A stretch of 64,000 nucleotides of DNA. It comes from Streptomyces sp. RKAG290 (GTDB lineage: Bacteria; Actinomycetota; Actinomycetes; Streptomycetales; Streptomycetaceae). Each line of letters begins with the position of its first letter. Position 1 is the first letter of the stretch. The stretch covers positions 2,852,001 through 2,916,000 of the forward strand of contig NZ_JAJOZC010000001.1 of the NCBI RefSeq assembly GCF_023701695.1, in the 5' to 3' direction. The translations under genes and the position numbers were made by a program. The notes under the pieces are model-generated. The model was not told where the DNA came from. It saw only the letters and a program-made list of their open reading frames with translations, and made no database searches. This document shows positions 25,661 through 33,190 of this stretch, piece after piece.

Positions 25661-26632
25661 ATGATCCGTAACGTCCTCGGTTCGATCGTCGCTCTCGCAG
25701 GAGCGGCGGCCGCCGTGCTGAGCCCCTTCCGTGACTGGTACGACGGCCGCCTCGGGCGGCACTACCGGATCGGTGACCTGTTCACCGGCGTCACCGGGGC
25801 GCATCCCGGCCTGTTCGGTTCGATTTGGCTGCCCTTCCTCTTCGCCGCGGTCGTGACGGTCGTCGGCGTGATCCTGCGGTCCCGGCTGCTGGTGGCCCTC
25901 GCGGGCCTGGTGGTGCTCGGGTTCACGGTGCTGTGGATGGTCCGGCAGGGCCAGGCGGCCGGGGAGCTCACGATCGCGGGTGACGGTTCCGGGCTGCAGC
26001 AGGGCGCGGCGGGCGCGGCGGCCGGCGGGGTGCTGCTCCTGCTGGGGGCGGCGCTGATGTCGGGGCGGCCCGGCCGGCGGCTCGGCGCGCGGGCGGACCG
26101 CAGCAGGCCGTACGTGGCGCCGGGGTCGGCGGATCCCGACACGTGGCCGCCGACGCGGGAGCCGGGCCCGTCGGTGCAGACCAGCCCCTGGCCCGAGCCG
26201 GAGGCGGAGCCGTATGTGGGGCCGTCCGCGGGGCCGCCGCGTGATGCGGATGAGCAGGAGACGGCGCCGTACCCGACCCAGGACCCGAACGGCCCCTGGC
26301 CTCCGAACAACCCCCGCCCCCGCGCTAGCAGCGGTCTCCAGCCCCGTCTGCCCTCGCCGGCTCGTCCGGCCCTTTCCAGCCCGTCCGGCTCTTTCCAGCC
26401 CGTCCGGCGATTGAGGACAAGCGGCCCCGCCGGACGCACCCGGCACTTTTCCGCACCGGCCCCCAACCCCCAGGTTCCCTCAAACGCCGGACGGCTGGGG
26501 GTGTCGGCGGGAAGCCCTACGTGCGGGCCCTGTTGCCCGTGCCGGTGCCCTTCAGCGCGTCCAGCGCGTACACGCAGCGGTCCTTGCTGCACGCGTAGAC
26601 CACTCCGCCCTGCGCCACCGGCGACCCCGTGA
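25661..26632 (+). CDS. Hypothetical membrane protein with repeat-derived tail
   Basis: 323 residues. Four hydrophobic helices (residues 5-22, 52-75, 78-95, 110-133) form a membrane domain; a Pro-rich cytoplasmic region (140-235) follows. From about residue 234 the frame enters the dispersed Streptomyces repeat (26363-26418) and then runs antisense over the last 116 bases of afsK, giving a Cys/Pro/Arg-rich, probably non-native tail. The original stop has probably been lost. ATG 25661 has GGAGGCCGGAG upstream. No function is assigned. Confidence 0.6.
   Translation: MIRNVLGSIVALAGAAAAVLSPFRDWYDGRLGRHYRIGDLFTGVTGAHPGLFGSIWLPFLFAAVVTVVGVILRSRLLVALAGLVVLGFTVLWMVRQGQAAGELTIAGDGSGLQQGAAGAAAGGVLLLLGAALMSGRPGRRLGARADRSRPYVAPGSADPDTWPPTREPGPSVQTSPWPEPEAEPYVGPSAGPPRDADEQETAPYPTQDPNGPWPPNNPRPRASSGLQPRLPSPARPALSSPSGSFQPVRRLRTSGPAGRTRHFSAPAPNPQVPSNAGRLGVSAGSPTCGPCCPCRCPSARPARTRSGPCCTRRPLRPAPPATP
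26363..26418. repeat. Dispersed Streptomyces repeat, tandem degenerate copies
   Basis: Three 19-bp-spaced copies of GTCCGGC-N4-TTCCAGCCC lead into the complete form AGCCCGTCCGGCGATTGAGG (26397-26416). The same element recurs at 44666-44691, 44830-44855, and four times at 57021-57214. Confidence 0.7.
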
Positions 26633-28904
26633 TCTCCCCGCCCGTGGCGAGCTTCCAGCGGAGCTGGCCACCCGCCGCGTCCAGGGTGTACAGGACGTGG
26701 TCGGCGGAGCCGAAGTGGACCCGGCCGTCGGCGACGACCGGCGCGCCCACCACCTCGCCCCCCGCGGCGAACCGCCACTTCGGCGTGCCGGTCACCGCGT
26801 CCAGCGTGTACAGCGCGCTGCCGCTGCCGACATGGACGTTCCCGGCCACGACCAGCACCGGTTCGATGGACTGGCGGGCCTCCGTGGCGATGCGCCAGCG
26901 GTCCTTGCCGGTCGAGGCGTCCAGCGCGTACACCGTGCCGAGGTAGTCCGCGAGGTACACCCCGCCGCCGGTGACCGCCGGGCCGGGCGCGAAGGCGGGC
27001 GCCGAGAGGAAGACCGCGGGCGACTCGAAGTGCCAGCGCACCCGGCCGGAACCGATGTCCAGCGCGAGGACCCGGGTGCCCGCGGAGACGTACACATAGC
27101 CGTCCGGCGCCGGGGTCACCCGGACCGGCACCCCGCCGCAGGAGGCCGCGTCGCCGACCGGGTACGACCAGCGCTCGGAGCCCGTACGGGCGTCCACGGC
27201 CCGCAGCCGGGCGTCCTGCCAGAGGTAGACCGTGCCGTCGTGCACGGCCGGCCCGGCCTCCGCGGTCTCGAAGTCCGTCTGCGCTCCGGTGGTCTCCCAG
27301 AGCTTCTCGCCGGAGGACGCCTCCCAGGCCTGGACGCCGCCGCCCCGGGTGCCGGTGACGACCGTGCCGCGGTCGGCCTTCAGCGAGTACACCCACGCAT
27401 CGGTCTGCAGCCGCCACCGCTCGGCGCCGGTGGCCGCGTCCAGGGCGTAGAGCGACGGGCCGTCGGAGGCGTGGATACGGCCGCCCTCCACGGCCATCGC
27501 CCAGGCCACGTCACGGGTCTTGAACTGGCGCCGCCCGTTGCCGACGTCCAGCGCGTGCACCTCGAAGGAGGTGACGTACAGCAGGTCACCGACGACGACC
27601 GGGGTCCCCCACACGTCGTTGGACATCCGGAACCGCCACGGGCGCCAGCGTTCCGGACCGGAGGGCGCGCTGTCGGGCGCGTGCGCCGGAGCGGGCACCG
27701 GGGCGACCGGAGCAGCGACCGCGCCGTTCACACCGGCGGGCGGGCGGATCCAGCCGGTCGCCGGGGCGGCCTCGGCGGATGCGGCCGTGGCCCGTACGTC
27801 CTTGGCACGTGGACCGGGGCCGATCGGCACCTGCGCACCGGGCAGCCGTACCGGACCGCCCGCGTCGGGTGCCTGCGCGGGGGCCGCATCCGGGGTGCGC
27901 AGGTCCGCACCGCTGCGCCAGGCGGTGTCCCAGTCCGCGCCCGGCGCCTGCTTGGGCGGGGGCGGCGCGGGCGCCGGCGTGACAGGCGGCGCGGGGGCGA
28001 CCGAGCGTCCGCCGCCGCGGCGCTGCTCGATCATCTCGGTGGCCAAGGTCGGCAGCCAGGCCGACGCCGTACCGCTGTCGTCTCCGCCGGAGGCGAAGAG
28101 GTGCGGGGCGAGCTCGGACTGCAGCTCGGCGGGGGTGGGCCGGCGCGCCGCGTCCATCTGCATGCAGGACTCGATCAGCGGTCTCAGGTCGTCGGGCAGC
28201 CCACTGACGTCGGGGCCCTCACGCAGCAGCATGAAGACCGTCTCGACCGGGTTGGCCCCGTGGAACGGGGCATGTCCGGTCGCGGCGAAGACGAGCGTCG
28301 AGCCGAGCGAGAAGATGTCGCTGGCGCCCGTGACACTGCGCGAGTCGCGCGCCTGCTCCGGAGACATGTACGCGGGCGTGCCCACGGCCACGTTCGTCAT
28401 GGTGAGCCGCGTGTTGGAGACACCCGACGCGATCCCGAAGTCGATCACCCGGGGACCGTCCTCGACGACGAGCACGTTCGACGGCTTCATGTCGCGGTGG
28501 ACGAGCTTCGCACCGTGAATGGACTGCAGGGCCTCGGCGATGCCCGCGGCCAGCCAGCGCACCGCCTGGGTCGGCATCGGCCCGCACTCATTCACTATCT
28601 CTTCGAGCGAGGGCGCGGGCACGTAGGCGGTGGCGAGCCAGGGCACGGCGGCGCGCGGATCGGCGTCCACCACGGCCGCCGTGTAGAAACCGCTGACCGC
28701 GCGGGCGGCCTCCACCTCACGCGTGAAGCGGACCCGGAACAGCTGGTCCTCGGCCAGTTCCGTACGTACCGTCTTGATCGCCACCCGCCGGCCCGAAGCC
28801 GAGCGTGCGAGATAGACCAGCCCCATGCCGCCGGCCCCGAGCCGTCCCAGCACCTCGAACGGGCCGATCCGCCTCGGGTCGTGCTGCGTCAGCTGCTCCA
28901 CCAC
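26517..28904 (-). CDS. afsK: AfsK, Ser/Thr protein kinase with PQQ-repeat propeller
   Basis: 795-residue kinase that phosphorylates AfsR (and DivIVA in hyphal tips). It opens QLTQHDPRRIGPFEVLGRLG; the kinase domain (13-270) has GAGGMGLVYL, VAIKTV, LVHRDMKPSNVLV, IDFGIAS, and TPAYMSPEQA. A Pro/Ala-rich linker (300-430) precedes a C-terminal beta-propeller of PQQ-like repeats (for example VYALDASTGKDRW, LYTLDAVTGTPKW). This architecture and the N-terminal sequence match S. coelicolor AfsK (799 residues). Unlike afsR and afsS it is separated from them by a catabolic block. Confidence 0.93.
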   Translation of the reverse strand: MVEQLTQHDPRRIGPFEVLGRLGAGGMGLVYLARSASGRRVAIKTVRTELAEDQLFRVRFTREVEAARAVSGFYTAAVVDADPRAAVPWLATAYVPAPSLEEIVNECGPMPTQAVRWLAAGIAEALQSIHGAKLVHRDMKPSNVLVVEDGPRVIDFGIASGVSNTRLTMTNVAVGTPAYMSPEQARDSRSVTGASDIFSLGSTLVFAATGHAPFHGANPVETVFMLLREGPDVSGLPDDLRPLIESCMQMDAARRPTPAELQSELAPHLFASGGDDSGTASAWLPTLATEMIEQRRGGGRSVAPAPPVTPAPAPPPPKQAPGADWDTAWRSGADLRTPDAAPAQAPDAGGPVRLPGAQVPIGPGPRAKDVRATAASAEAAPATGWIRPPAGVNGAVAAPVAPVPAPAHAPDSAPSGPERWRPWRFRMSNDVWGTPVVVGDLLYVTSFEVHALDVGNGRRQFKTRDVAWAMAVEGGRIHASDGPSLYALDAATGAERWRLQTDAWVYSLKADRGTVVTGTRGGGVQAWEASSGEKLWETTGAQTDFETAEAGPAVHDGTVYLWQDARLRAVDARTGSERWSYPVGDAASCGGVPVRVTPAPDGYVYVSAGTRVLALDIGSGRVRWHFESPAVFLSAPAFAPGPAVTGGGVYLADYLGTVYALDASTGKDRWRIATEARQSIEPVLVVAGNVHVGSGSALYTLDAVTGTPKWRFAAGGEVVGAPVVADGRVHFGSADHVLYTLDAAGGQLRWKLATGGEITGSPVAQGGVVYACSKDRCVYALDALKGTGTGNRART

Positions 28905-29080
28905 TTGCCTGCCACCTCCCCGTACGGAACCTCAGTCGACAGAGGCCCGCGAAAACCCGCCCTGTGCAGCGTCTCACCACTGAGCACCACCTGGCGGTGC
29001 GCACCCCGATTGTTCCTGGCCGAGGCGCCGGTTGCGAACCCGGGGGCGGATCGGGGTGTCATAGGTCACTATGGGCGGTA

Positions 29081-29881
29081 TCAGGACAGCGGTGGCTGAA
29101 GTACGGCGAACACGGCGCCCTGATTGTCCTGGAGGACCGCCATCCGCCCGTACGGGATGTCGAAGGGCGGTTCCAGGACCCGGCCGCCCAGCCGGACGGT
29201 GGTCTCGGCCGACGCGTCGCAGTCCGCCACGGCGAAGTAGTTGAGGAAGTAGCTCGGCAGCACGGCCGGGAACGCGTCGGTGATGACACTGCGGCCGCCG
29301 ACCGCGGTGTCCGGCCCGGGTTCCGTGCCGGCCGGCGACCACATGCGGAAGTCGATGCGCGCCTCGTCCGTGCCCGGAGCGCCGGAGCCCACCTCGTCCG
29401 GGTCGGTGGAGCGGAAGCCGAAGACCTTCTCGTAGAAGGGGTCCACGCGGTCCTTCTGCCGGGTGTAGACCTCGGTCCAGCAGAAGGAGCCCGGCTCGTT
29501 CTGCTTCTGGAAACCCTTGCGCTCACCGGCCTGCCAGAGGCCGAAGACCGCGCCGCCGGGGTCGGCGGCCTGGGCGAGCGCCCCGGACCGGCCGGCCCGG
29601 ACCGGGTCGGTGATCACCTGACCGCCGCACTCGCGGATCCGGGCGACGGACGCGGTGATGTCTTCGGTGGCGAAGTAGATGCCCCAGGCGGTCGGCATCC
29701 GGCCGTCCTGCTTGGCGGCGAGTGCGGCGACGAGCTTTCCGTCGCTGAGGGCGTCGGCGTAGGGCCCGTCGCCCGCCCGGAAGGTCCAGCCGAAGAGCTC
29801 ACCGTAGAAGCGCTTGCCCGCTTCGAGGTCGGGGAGCTGCACATCCACCCAGCACGGCGCGGACTGCGCGAATGCGGCCAT
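29081..29881 (-). CDS. kbpA: VOC-superfamily protein, KbpA-like AfsK-binding protein
   Basis: 266 residues from ATG 29881, consisting of two glyoxalase/bleomycin-resistance-type (VOC) halves: WVDVQLPDLEAGKRFYGELFGW and WTEVYTRQKDRVDPFYEKVFGF. Metal-ligand spacing is not obvious in both halves. The position next to afsK and the two-VOC architecture suggest KbpA, which in S. coelicolor binds unphosphorylated AfsK and inhibits its autophosphorylation. The name rests on synteny from memory, so treat it as probable. It is transcribed toward afsK, 176 bp upstream. Confidence 0.6.
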   Translation of the reverse strand: MAAFAQSAPCWVDVQLPDLEAGKRFYGELFGWTFRAGDGPYADALSDGKLVAALAAKQDGRMPTAWGIYFATEDITASVARIRECGGQVITDPVRAGRSGALAQAADPGGAVFGLWQAGERKGFQKQNEPGSFCWTEVYTRQKDRVDPFYEKVFGFRSTDPDEVGSGAPGTDEARIDFRMWSPAGTEPGPDTAVGGRSVITDAFPAVLPSYFLNYFAVADCDASAETTVRLGGRVLEPPFDIPYGRMAVLQDNQGAVFAVLQPPLS

Positions 29882-30015
29882 GAGCCCGGATCCTTCCCTC
29901 GCGGTGACGCTCGTCACACCCAACGTAGCCGTGGGCCGCGGTGGCCGCGCCCCGACCTTCCCGATGCGAACACGCATTCGATACAGACGTTCCAGGGCGC
30001 TGTCGTCACGGAAAG

Positions 30016-30049
30016 TTATCCACGGAAGTTGTCCACAGGCTGTTGATAA
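30016..30049. other. Cluster of three DnaA-box-like sites
   Basis: TTATCCACG (30016-30024) and TTGTCCACA (30029-30037) on the plus strand, and TTATCAACA on the minus strand (30049-30041), match the Streptomyces DnaA box TTGTCCACA or its TTATCCACA variant with 0-2 differences. The two plus-strand boxes are 13 bp apart. This is too few boxes for oriC. Confidence 0.55.
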
Positions 30050-30170
30050 CATTAATCAAGCTGTGGGAACCGCCTGGCGATCCCGGGGCACATCACCGGA
30101 AACCGTCCACTCCCCCCACCACGCCTGCGCCCCTCCCCATTTGCAGTCGGCCGAATCGCGCTCCGATCAC

Positions 30171-30188
30171 CCGTCGGTAAGCTGACGG
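30171..30188. promoter_or_regulatory. Inverted repeat overlapping the TetR gene start
   Basis: CCGTCGG-TAAG-CTGACGG is an imperfect palindrome with one mismatch, ending two bases before the ATG. Its half-sites are those of the catabolic operator in everted order. Autoregulation by the TetR protein is plausible but unproven. Confidence 0.45.
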
Positions 30189-30189
30189 C

Positions 30190-30837
30190 ATGACAGGACA
30201 AGTACGCACCGTCGACGGCCGCGTGGCCGGTCGACGCGGACAGGCGACGCGGCAGAAGCTGCTCGACTGCCTCAGCGAGATGCTCAGCTCCTCGCCGTAC
30301 CGGGACGTCAAAGTCATCGACGTCGCCCGGAAGGCGGGGACTTCACCCGCGACCTTCTACCAGTACTTCCCCGACGTCGAGGGCGCCGTCCTCGAAATCG
30401 CCGAAGAAATGGCCAAGGAGGGCGCCGGACTGACCGAACTGGTCGCCGGACGCTCCTGGGTCGGCAAGTCGGGCTGGCAGACAGCCGAAGAACTCGTCGA
30501 GGGATTCCTCGACTTCTGGCGGCGCAACGACGCCATCCTGCGCGTGGTCGACCTCGGCGCGGCCGAGGGCGACAAGCGGTTCTACAAGATCCGCATGAAG
30601 ATCCTGAACTCCGTCACCAACTCCCTTACGGACTCGGTGAAGGACCTCCAGGCCAAGGGCAAGGTCGACAAGGACATCAGCGCCGCCGCGATGGCCGGCT
30701 CCCTGGTGGCGATGCTGGCCGCGGTCGCCTCGCACCAGAAGGGCTTCACCACCTGGGGCGTCAAGCAGGCCGAACTCAAGCCGAATCTCGCGCTGTTGGT
30801 ACACCTGGGCATCACCGGCAAGAAGCCGACGAAGTAG
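30190..30837 (+). CDS. TetR-family transcriptional regulator
   Basis: 215 residues. The N-terminal TetR helix-turn-helix (about 15-65) reads RGQATRQKLLDCLSEML...VIDVARKAGTSPATFYQYFP; the C-terminal ligand domain is all-helical (FWRRNDAILRVVDLGAAEGDKRFYKIRMK). No ribosome site precedes ATG 30190, so translation may be leaderless. It flanks the kbpA/afsK locus, where S. coelicolor also has a TetR gene. Its own operator may be 30171-30188. Whether it controls the CTGACG-N3-CGTCAG regulon cannot be told from sequence. Confidence 0.88.
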   Translation: MTGQVRTVDGRVAGRRGQATRQKLLDCLSEMLSSSPYRDVKVIDVARKAGTSPATFYQYFPDVEGAVLEIAEEMAKEGAGLTELVAGRSWVGKSGWQTAEELVEGFLDFWRRNDAILRVVDLGAAEGDKRFYKIRMKILNSVTNSLTDSVKDLQAKGKVDKDISAAAMAGSLVAMLAAVASHQKGFTTWGVKQAELKPNLALLVHLGITGKKPTK

Positions 30838-30902
30838 CGCCCGCGCCGGATTCCCGTACTGGGCGACGCGTGGTGATCCCGGGCGCCCCAGGTCCTGTCT
30901 CA

Positions 30903-30936
30903 CCGACGGCGGACCACGCAGGTGGTCCGCCGTCGG
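30903..30936 (+). terminator. Terminator of the TetR gene
   Basis: A perfect 15-bp stem, CCGACGGCGGACCAC (30903-30917) with its complement (30922-30936), encloses a GCAG tetraloop. It is 65 bp after the stop. Confidence 0.83.
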
Positions 30937-31028
30937 CGTACCCGGACACCGGTGGGCCGGAGCGAACCGCCCCGGCGGCCACCCCGACCGGCCCAGCCCT
31001 CACCCGGAACGGCGCAGACTTCCCCCGG

Positions 31029-31114
31029 AACGGCGCACCCTCCACCTCGGACCGTCGCAGCCCGCACCCCGAACGGCGCACCCTCCACCTCGGACCGTCG
31101 CAGCCCGCACCCCG
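31029..31114. repeat. Two tandem 43-bp repeats
   Basis: Copies at 31029-31071 and 31072-31114 are identical, beginning AACGGCGCACCCTCCACCTC. A related partial copy precedes them. They fill the gap between the TetR terminator and the convergent nitroreductase-family gene. No function is evident. Confidence 0.75.
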
Positions 31115-31128
31115 GTCCACCGCACTCC

Positions 31129-31659
31129 TCACGCCTGACCGTCGCGCCGCTCCAGCCGGAACAGCCGGATCTCCCGGTCGATCCGCGCCTGGTACGCCGC
31201 GTAGGGCGGCCAGAACTTCAGCGCCGCCTCCCACACCACCGCCCGCTCGTCGCCCGTCAGCAGCCGGGCCCGCACTGGGATGTCGTGCCCCTTCCAGCTG
31301 ATGACGGCCCCGTCCGGATGCGCCAGCAGATTCGCCGTCCAGGCCGGATGCCCCGCACGGCCGAAGTTGCTGCCGACCAGGATCCAGCTGCCACCCCCCT
31401 CACCGCTGCCATGCCCGTCGCCACTGCCGCTGCCGCGTCCCTTCTCCGGCATGCAGGCCAGCGGGGTGGTCCTGAGCTGCCCGCTCCGCGCCCCCGGCAC
31501 GGTCAGGACGACGCCCGGCAGCATCTGCGCGCTGAGCAGCACCCGGCCGCGGGTGAGCCGGTGGACCGTGCGGTCCATCGCGGGCACGACATGGGGTGCG
31601 ATCCGGGCGAAGGCCCGGGTGGACGAGACCTTCTGGACGAGACGGACGCCGGGCGCCAT
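31129..31659 (-). CDS. Nitroreductase-family deazaflavin (F420)-dependent oxidoreductase
   Basis: 176-residue split-barrel protein of the Ddn type, predicted to use F420H2. Family blocks are PGVVLTVPGARSGQLRTTPL, SWILVGSNFGRAGHPAWTANLLAHPD, and FWPPYAAYQARI. A Gly/Ser/Asp-rich insertion (GRGSGSGDGHGSGEGGG, about residues 82-99) interrupts the usual loop. ATG 31659 overlaps the upstream dehydrogenase stop by one base (TGATG), so the two are translationally coupled. A reductive step on an unsaturated acyl-CoA or enone would fit the operon; the substrate is unknown. Confidence 0.82.
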   Translation of the reverse strand: MAPGVRLVQKVSSTRAFARIAPHVVPAMDRTVHRLTRGRVLLSAQMLPGVVLTVPGARSGQLRTTPLACMPEKGRGSGSGDGHGSGEGGGSWILVGSNFGRAGHPAWTANLLAHPDGAVISWKGHDIPVRARLLTGDERAVVWEAALKFWPPYAAYQARIDREIRLFRLERRDGQA

Positions 31660-33026
31660 CAGACCGCCACCCGATCGGCCGGTCCCAGGTCGACGGGCCC
31701 CTGGTCGGCCGGTCCCTGATCGGCCGGTCCCTGATCGGCCGGTCCCTGATCGGCCGGTCCCTGATCGGCCGGTCCCTGATCGGCCGGCCCCCGGTCGGCC
31801 GGCTCGTGATCGGCCGGCCCCCGTGCGCCCGGCCCCCGTGCGCCCGGCTCCGGTCCGAAGAGACCGGCCTGCTGCGCCGCGTGGTCGCGGAGCCGGTGGA
31901 CGGGGCCGAGGAGCAGCTCGTCGGCGGCGGCCCGCTTGAAGTACAGGTGTGCCTCGTGCTCCCAGGTGAAGCCGATACCCCCGTGCAGCTGCACGGCCTC
32001 CGCGGTGGTGATCCGCAGCGCCTCCAGCGCCTGGGCGAGTGCGAGCCCGCCGGCCTCCGGGTCCCAGGCCGCGTAGTACGCCGCGGAGCGGGCCGACTGC
32101 ACCCGTACGTACAGGTCCGCGAGGCGGTGCTGCACAGCCTGGAAGGAGCCGATCGCGCGGCCGAACTGTTCGCGTTCCCCGACGTATTCGACCGTCCGGT
32201 CCAACGCGCTCGCCGCCGCCCCCACCGCCTCGGCGGCGAGTGCGGCGGCCGCGGCACGGCCGACCACGGCGAGGACGGCCGTCGCGTCCAGGGTGTCGTC
32301 GGCGCCGAGGAGTTCGGCCGCCGCCTCGCGCAGCTGGATCCGGGCGAGCGGCCTGGTCTCGTCCAGCGAGGTCTGCCGGGTGCGGACGACTCCGGCGGGA
32401 GGCTGCGGCCCGTCCGTCCGGACCAGGAACAGCAGGGTGCGGCTGCGCGGGAAGCCGCCCGCGTGCGCGGCGACCAGGAGCAGTCCGGCGCTGTGACCGT
32501 CCAGCACCCGAGCGGCTTCCCCGTACAGCCGCCACCCCCCGTCCCCGGCCGGCCGGGCCTGCACGCCGCCCGCGCGGCCGCCGCCCGCCCAGGTGCCGCC
32601 GGTGGGGTCGCCGGTGAGGCCGAGGGCGGTGGCGAGCGAGCCGCCGGGGACGGCCAGGGCCGCGGTGAGCTCGCCCGCCGCGACGGGCGGCAGCAGGGCG
32701 GCGCTCTGCTCCGCGGTGCCGAGGGCGAGGATCAGGGGTGCGGCGAGCACGGCGGTGGCGAGCAGCGGGGAGGGCAGCAGTGCGCGGCCGGTCTCCTCGC
32801 AGACGACGGCGAGCTCGGCGGGGCCGCAGCCGACGCCTCCGTACTCCTGCGGGAGGGCGAGTCCGGGCAGTCCGAGGTCCCGGGCGAGCCGGTGCCACAG
32901 CCGGGCGTCGTACCCGTCCTGCGTGGCCACGGCGTTCCTGACGTCGTCGGGGCCGCTGTGTTTGGCCAGCAGTTCGCGCAAGGTGCGGCGGATCTCGTCC
33001 TGTTCCGCGGTCAAGGCGGCATCCAT
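31659..33026 (-). CDS. Acyl-CoA dehydrogenase with pentapeptide-repeat tail
   Basis: 455 residues from ATG 33026 (AAGGAG upstream). It is of the shorter steroid-type subunit class: EQDEIRRTLRELLAKH at the start, LALPQEYGGVGCGPAELAVV, YVGEREQFGRAIGSFQAVQHRLADL, and LHGGIGFTWEHEAHLYFKRA. Such subunits usually pair with a second dehydrogenase. The last 50 residues are a GPADQ/GPADR repeat coded by 15-bp DNA repeats (31706-31825), absent from typical family members. It is controlled by the operator at 33066-33080 and coupled to the F420 enzyme gene downstream. Confidence 0.85.
   Translation of the reverse strand: MDAALTAEQDEIRRTLRELLAKHSGPDDVRNAVATQDGYDARLWHRLARDLGLPGLALPQEYGGVGCGPAELAVVCEETGRALLPSPLLATAVLAAPLILALGTAEQSAALLPPVAAGELTAALAVPGGSLATALGLTGDPTGGTWAGGGRAGGVQARPAGDGGWRLYGEAARVLDGHSAGLLLVAAHAGGFPRSRTLLFLVRTDGPQPPAGVVRTRQTSLDETRPLARIQLREAAAELLGADDTLDATAVLAVVGRAAAAALAAEAVGAAASALDRTVEYVGEREQFGRAIGSFQAVQHRLADLYVRVQSARSAAYYAAWDPEAGGLALAQALEALRITTAEAVQLHGGIGFTWEHEAHLYFKRAAADELLLGPVHRLRDHAAQQAGLFGPEPGARGPGARGPADHEPADRGPADQGPADQGPADQGPADQGPADQGPADQGPVDLGPADRVAV
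31706..31825. repeat. 15-bp tandem repeat inside the dehydrogenase gene
   Basis: Five perfect copies of CGGCCGGTCCCTGAT (31706-31780) plus degenerate copies to about 31825. In frame they encode repeated PADQG on the minus strand, adding a low-complexity acidic tail. Copy number is likely to vary between strains. Confidence 0.85.
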
Positions 33027-33065
33027 CGTCGGACTCCTTCCCCTCAGAGGCCGACGGCCTCTGAT

Positions 33066-33080
33066 CTGACGGGCCGTCAT
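33066..33080. promoter_or_regulatory. Catabolic-regulon operator, copy 3
   Basis: CTGACGGGCCGTCAT has one mismatch in the last base. It lies 40 bp upstream of the acyl-CoA dehydrogenase start and 105 bp from copy 4 in the same divergent region. Confidence 0.7.
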
Positions 33081-33171
33081 GCTAGGGGTGATTCTGCGAG
33101 ATGCCCAGAGCCGCGCACCGTGACGGAGTCGCAAGATCCCTCCCCTGTAGCCCGGCTCACCTCCCCCCGAT

Positions 33172-33186
33172 CTGATGTACCGTCAG
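33172..33186. promoter_or_regulatory. Catabolic-regulon operator, copy 4
   Basis: CTGATGTACCGTCAG has one mismatch. It ends only four bases before the ATG of the thiolase-fold gene, so bound repressor would block initiation and the mRNA must have a very short or no leader. Confidence 0.7.
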
Positions 33187-33190
33187 ATTT

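Larger units (their letters stand above)
29882..30189. other. Divergent region between VOC gene and TetR gene
   Basis: 308 bp. It holds three DnaA-box-like sites at 30016-30049 and an inverted repeat at 30171-30188 next to the TetR start codon. The stretch 30010-30070 is strikingly AT-rich for this genome (TGTTGATAACATTAATCAAG). No gene is seen. Confidence 0.5.

Noticed and set aside
30016..30049. Replication origin oriC
   Set aside because: Only three DnaA-like boxes; Streptomyces oriC has many more and lies between dnaA and dnaN, which are not here.
31706..31825. Tandem repeats as a CRISPR array
   Set aside because: Units are 15 bp with no spacers and lie in frame inside a gene.
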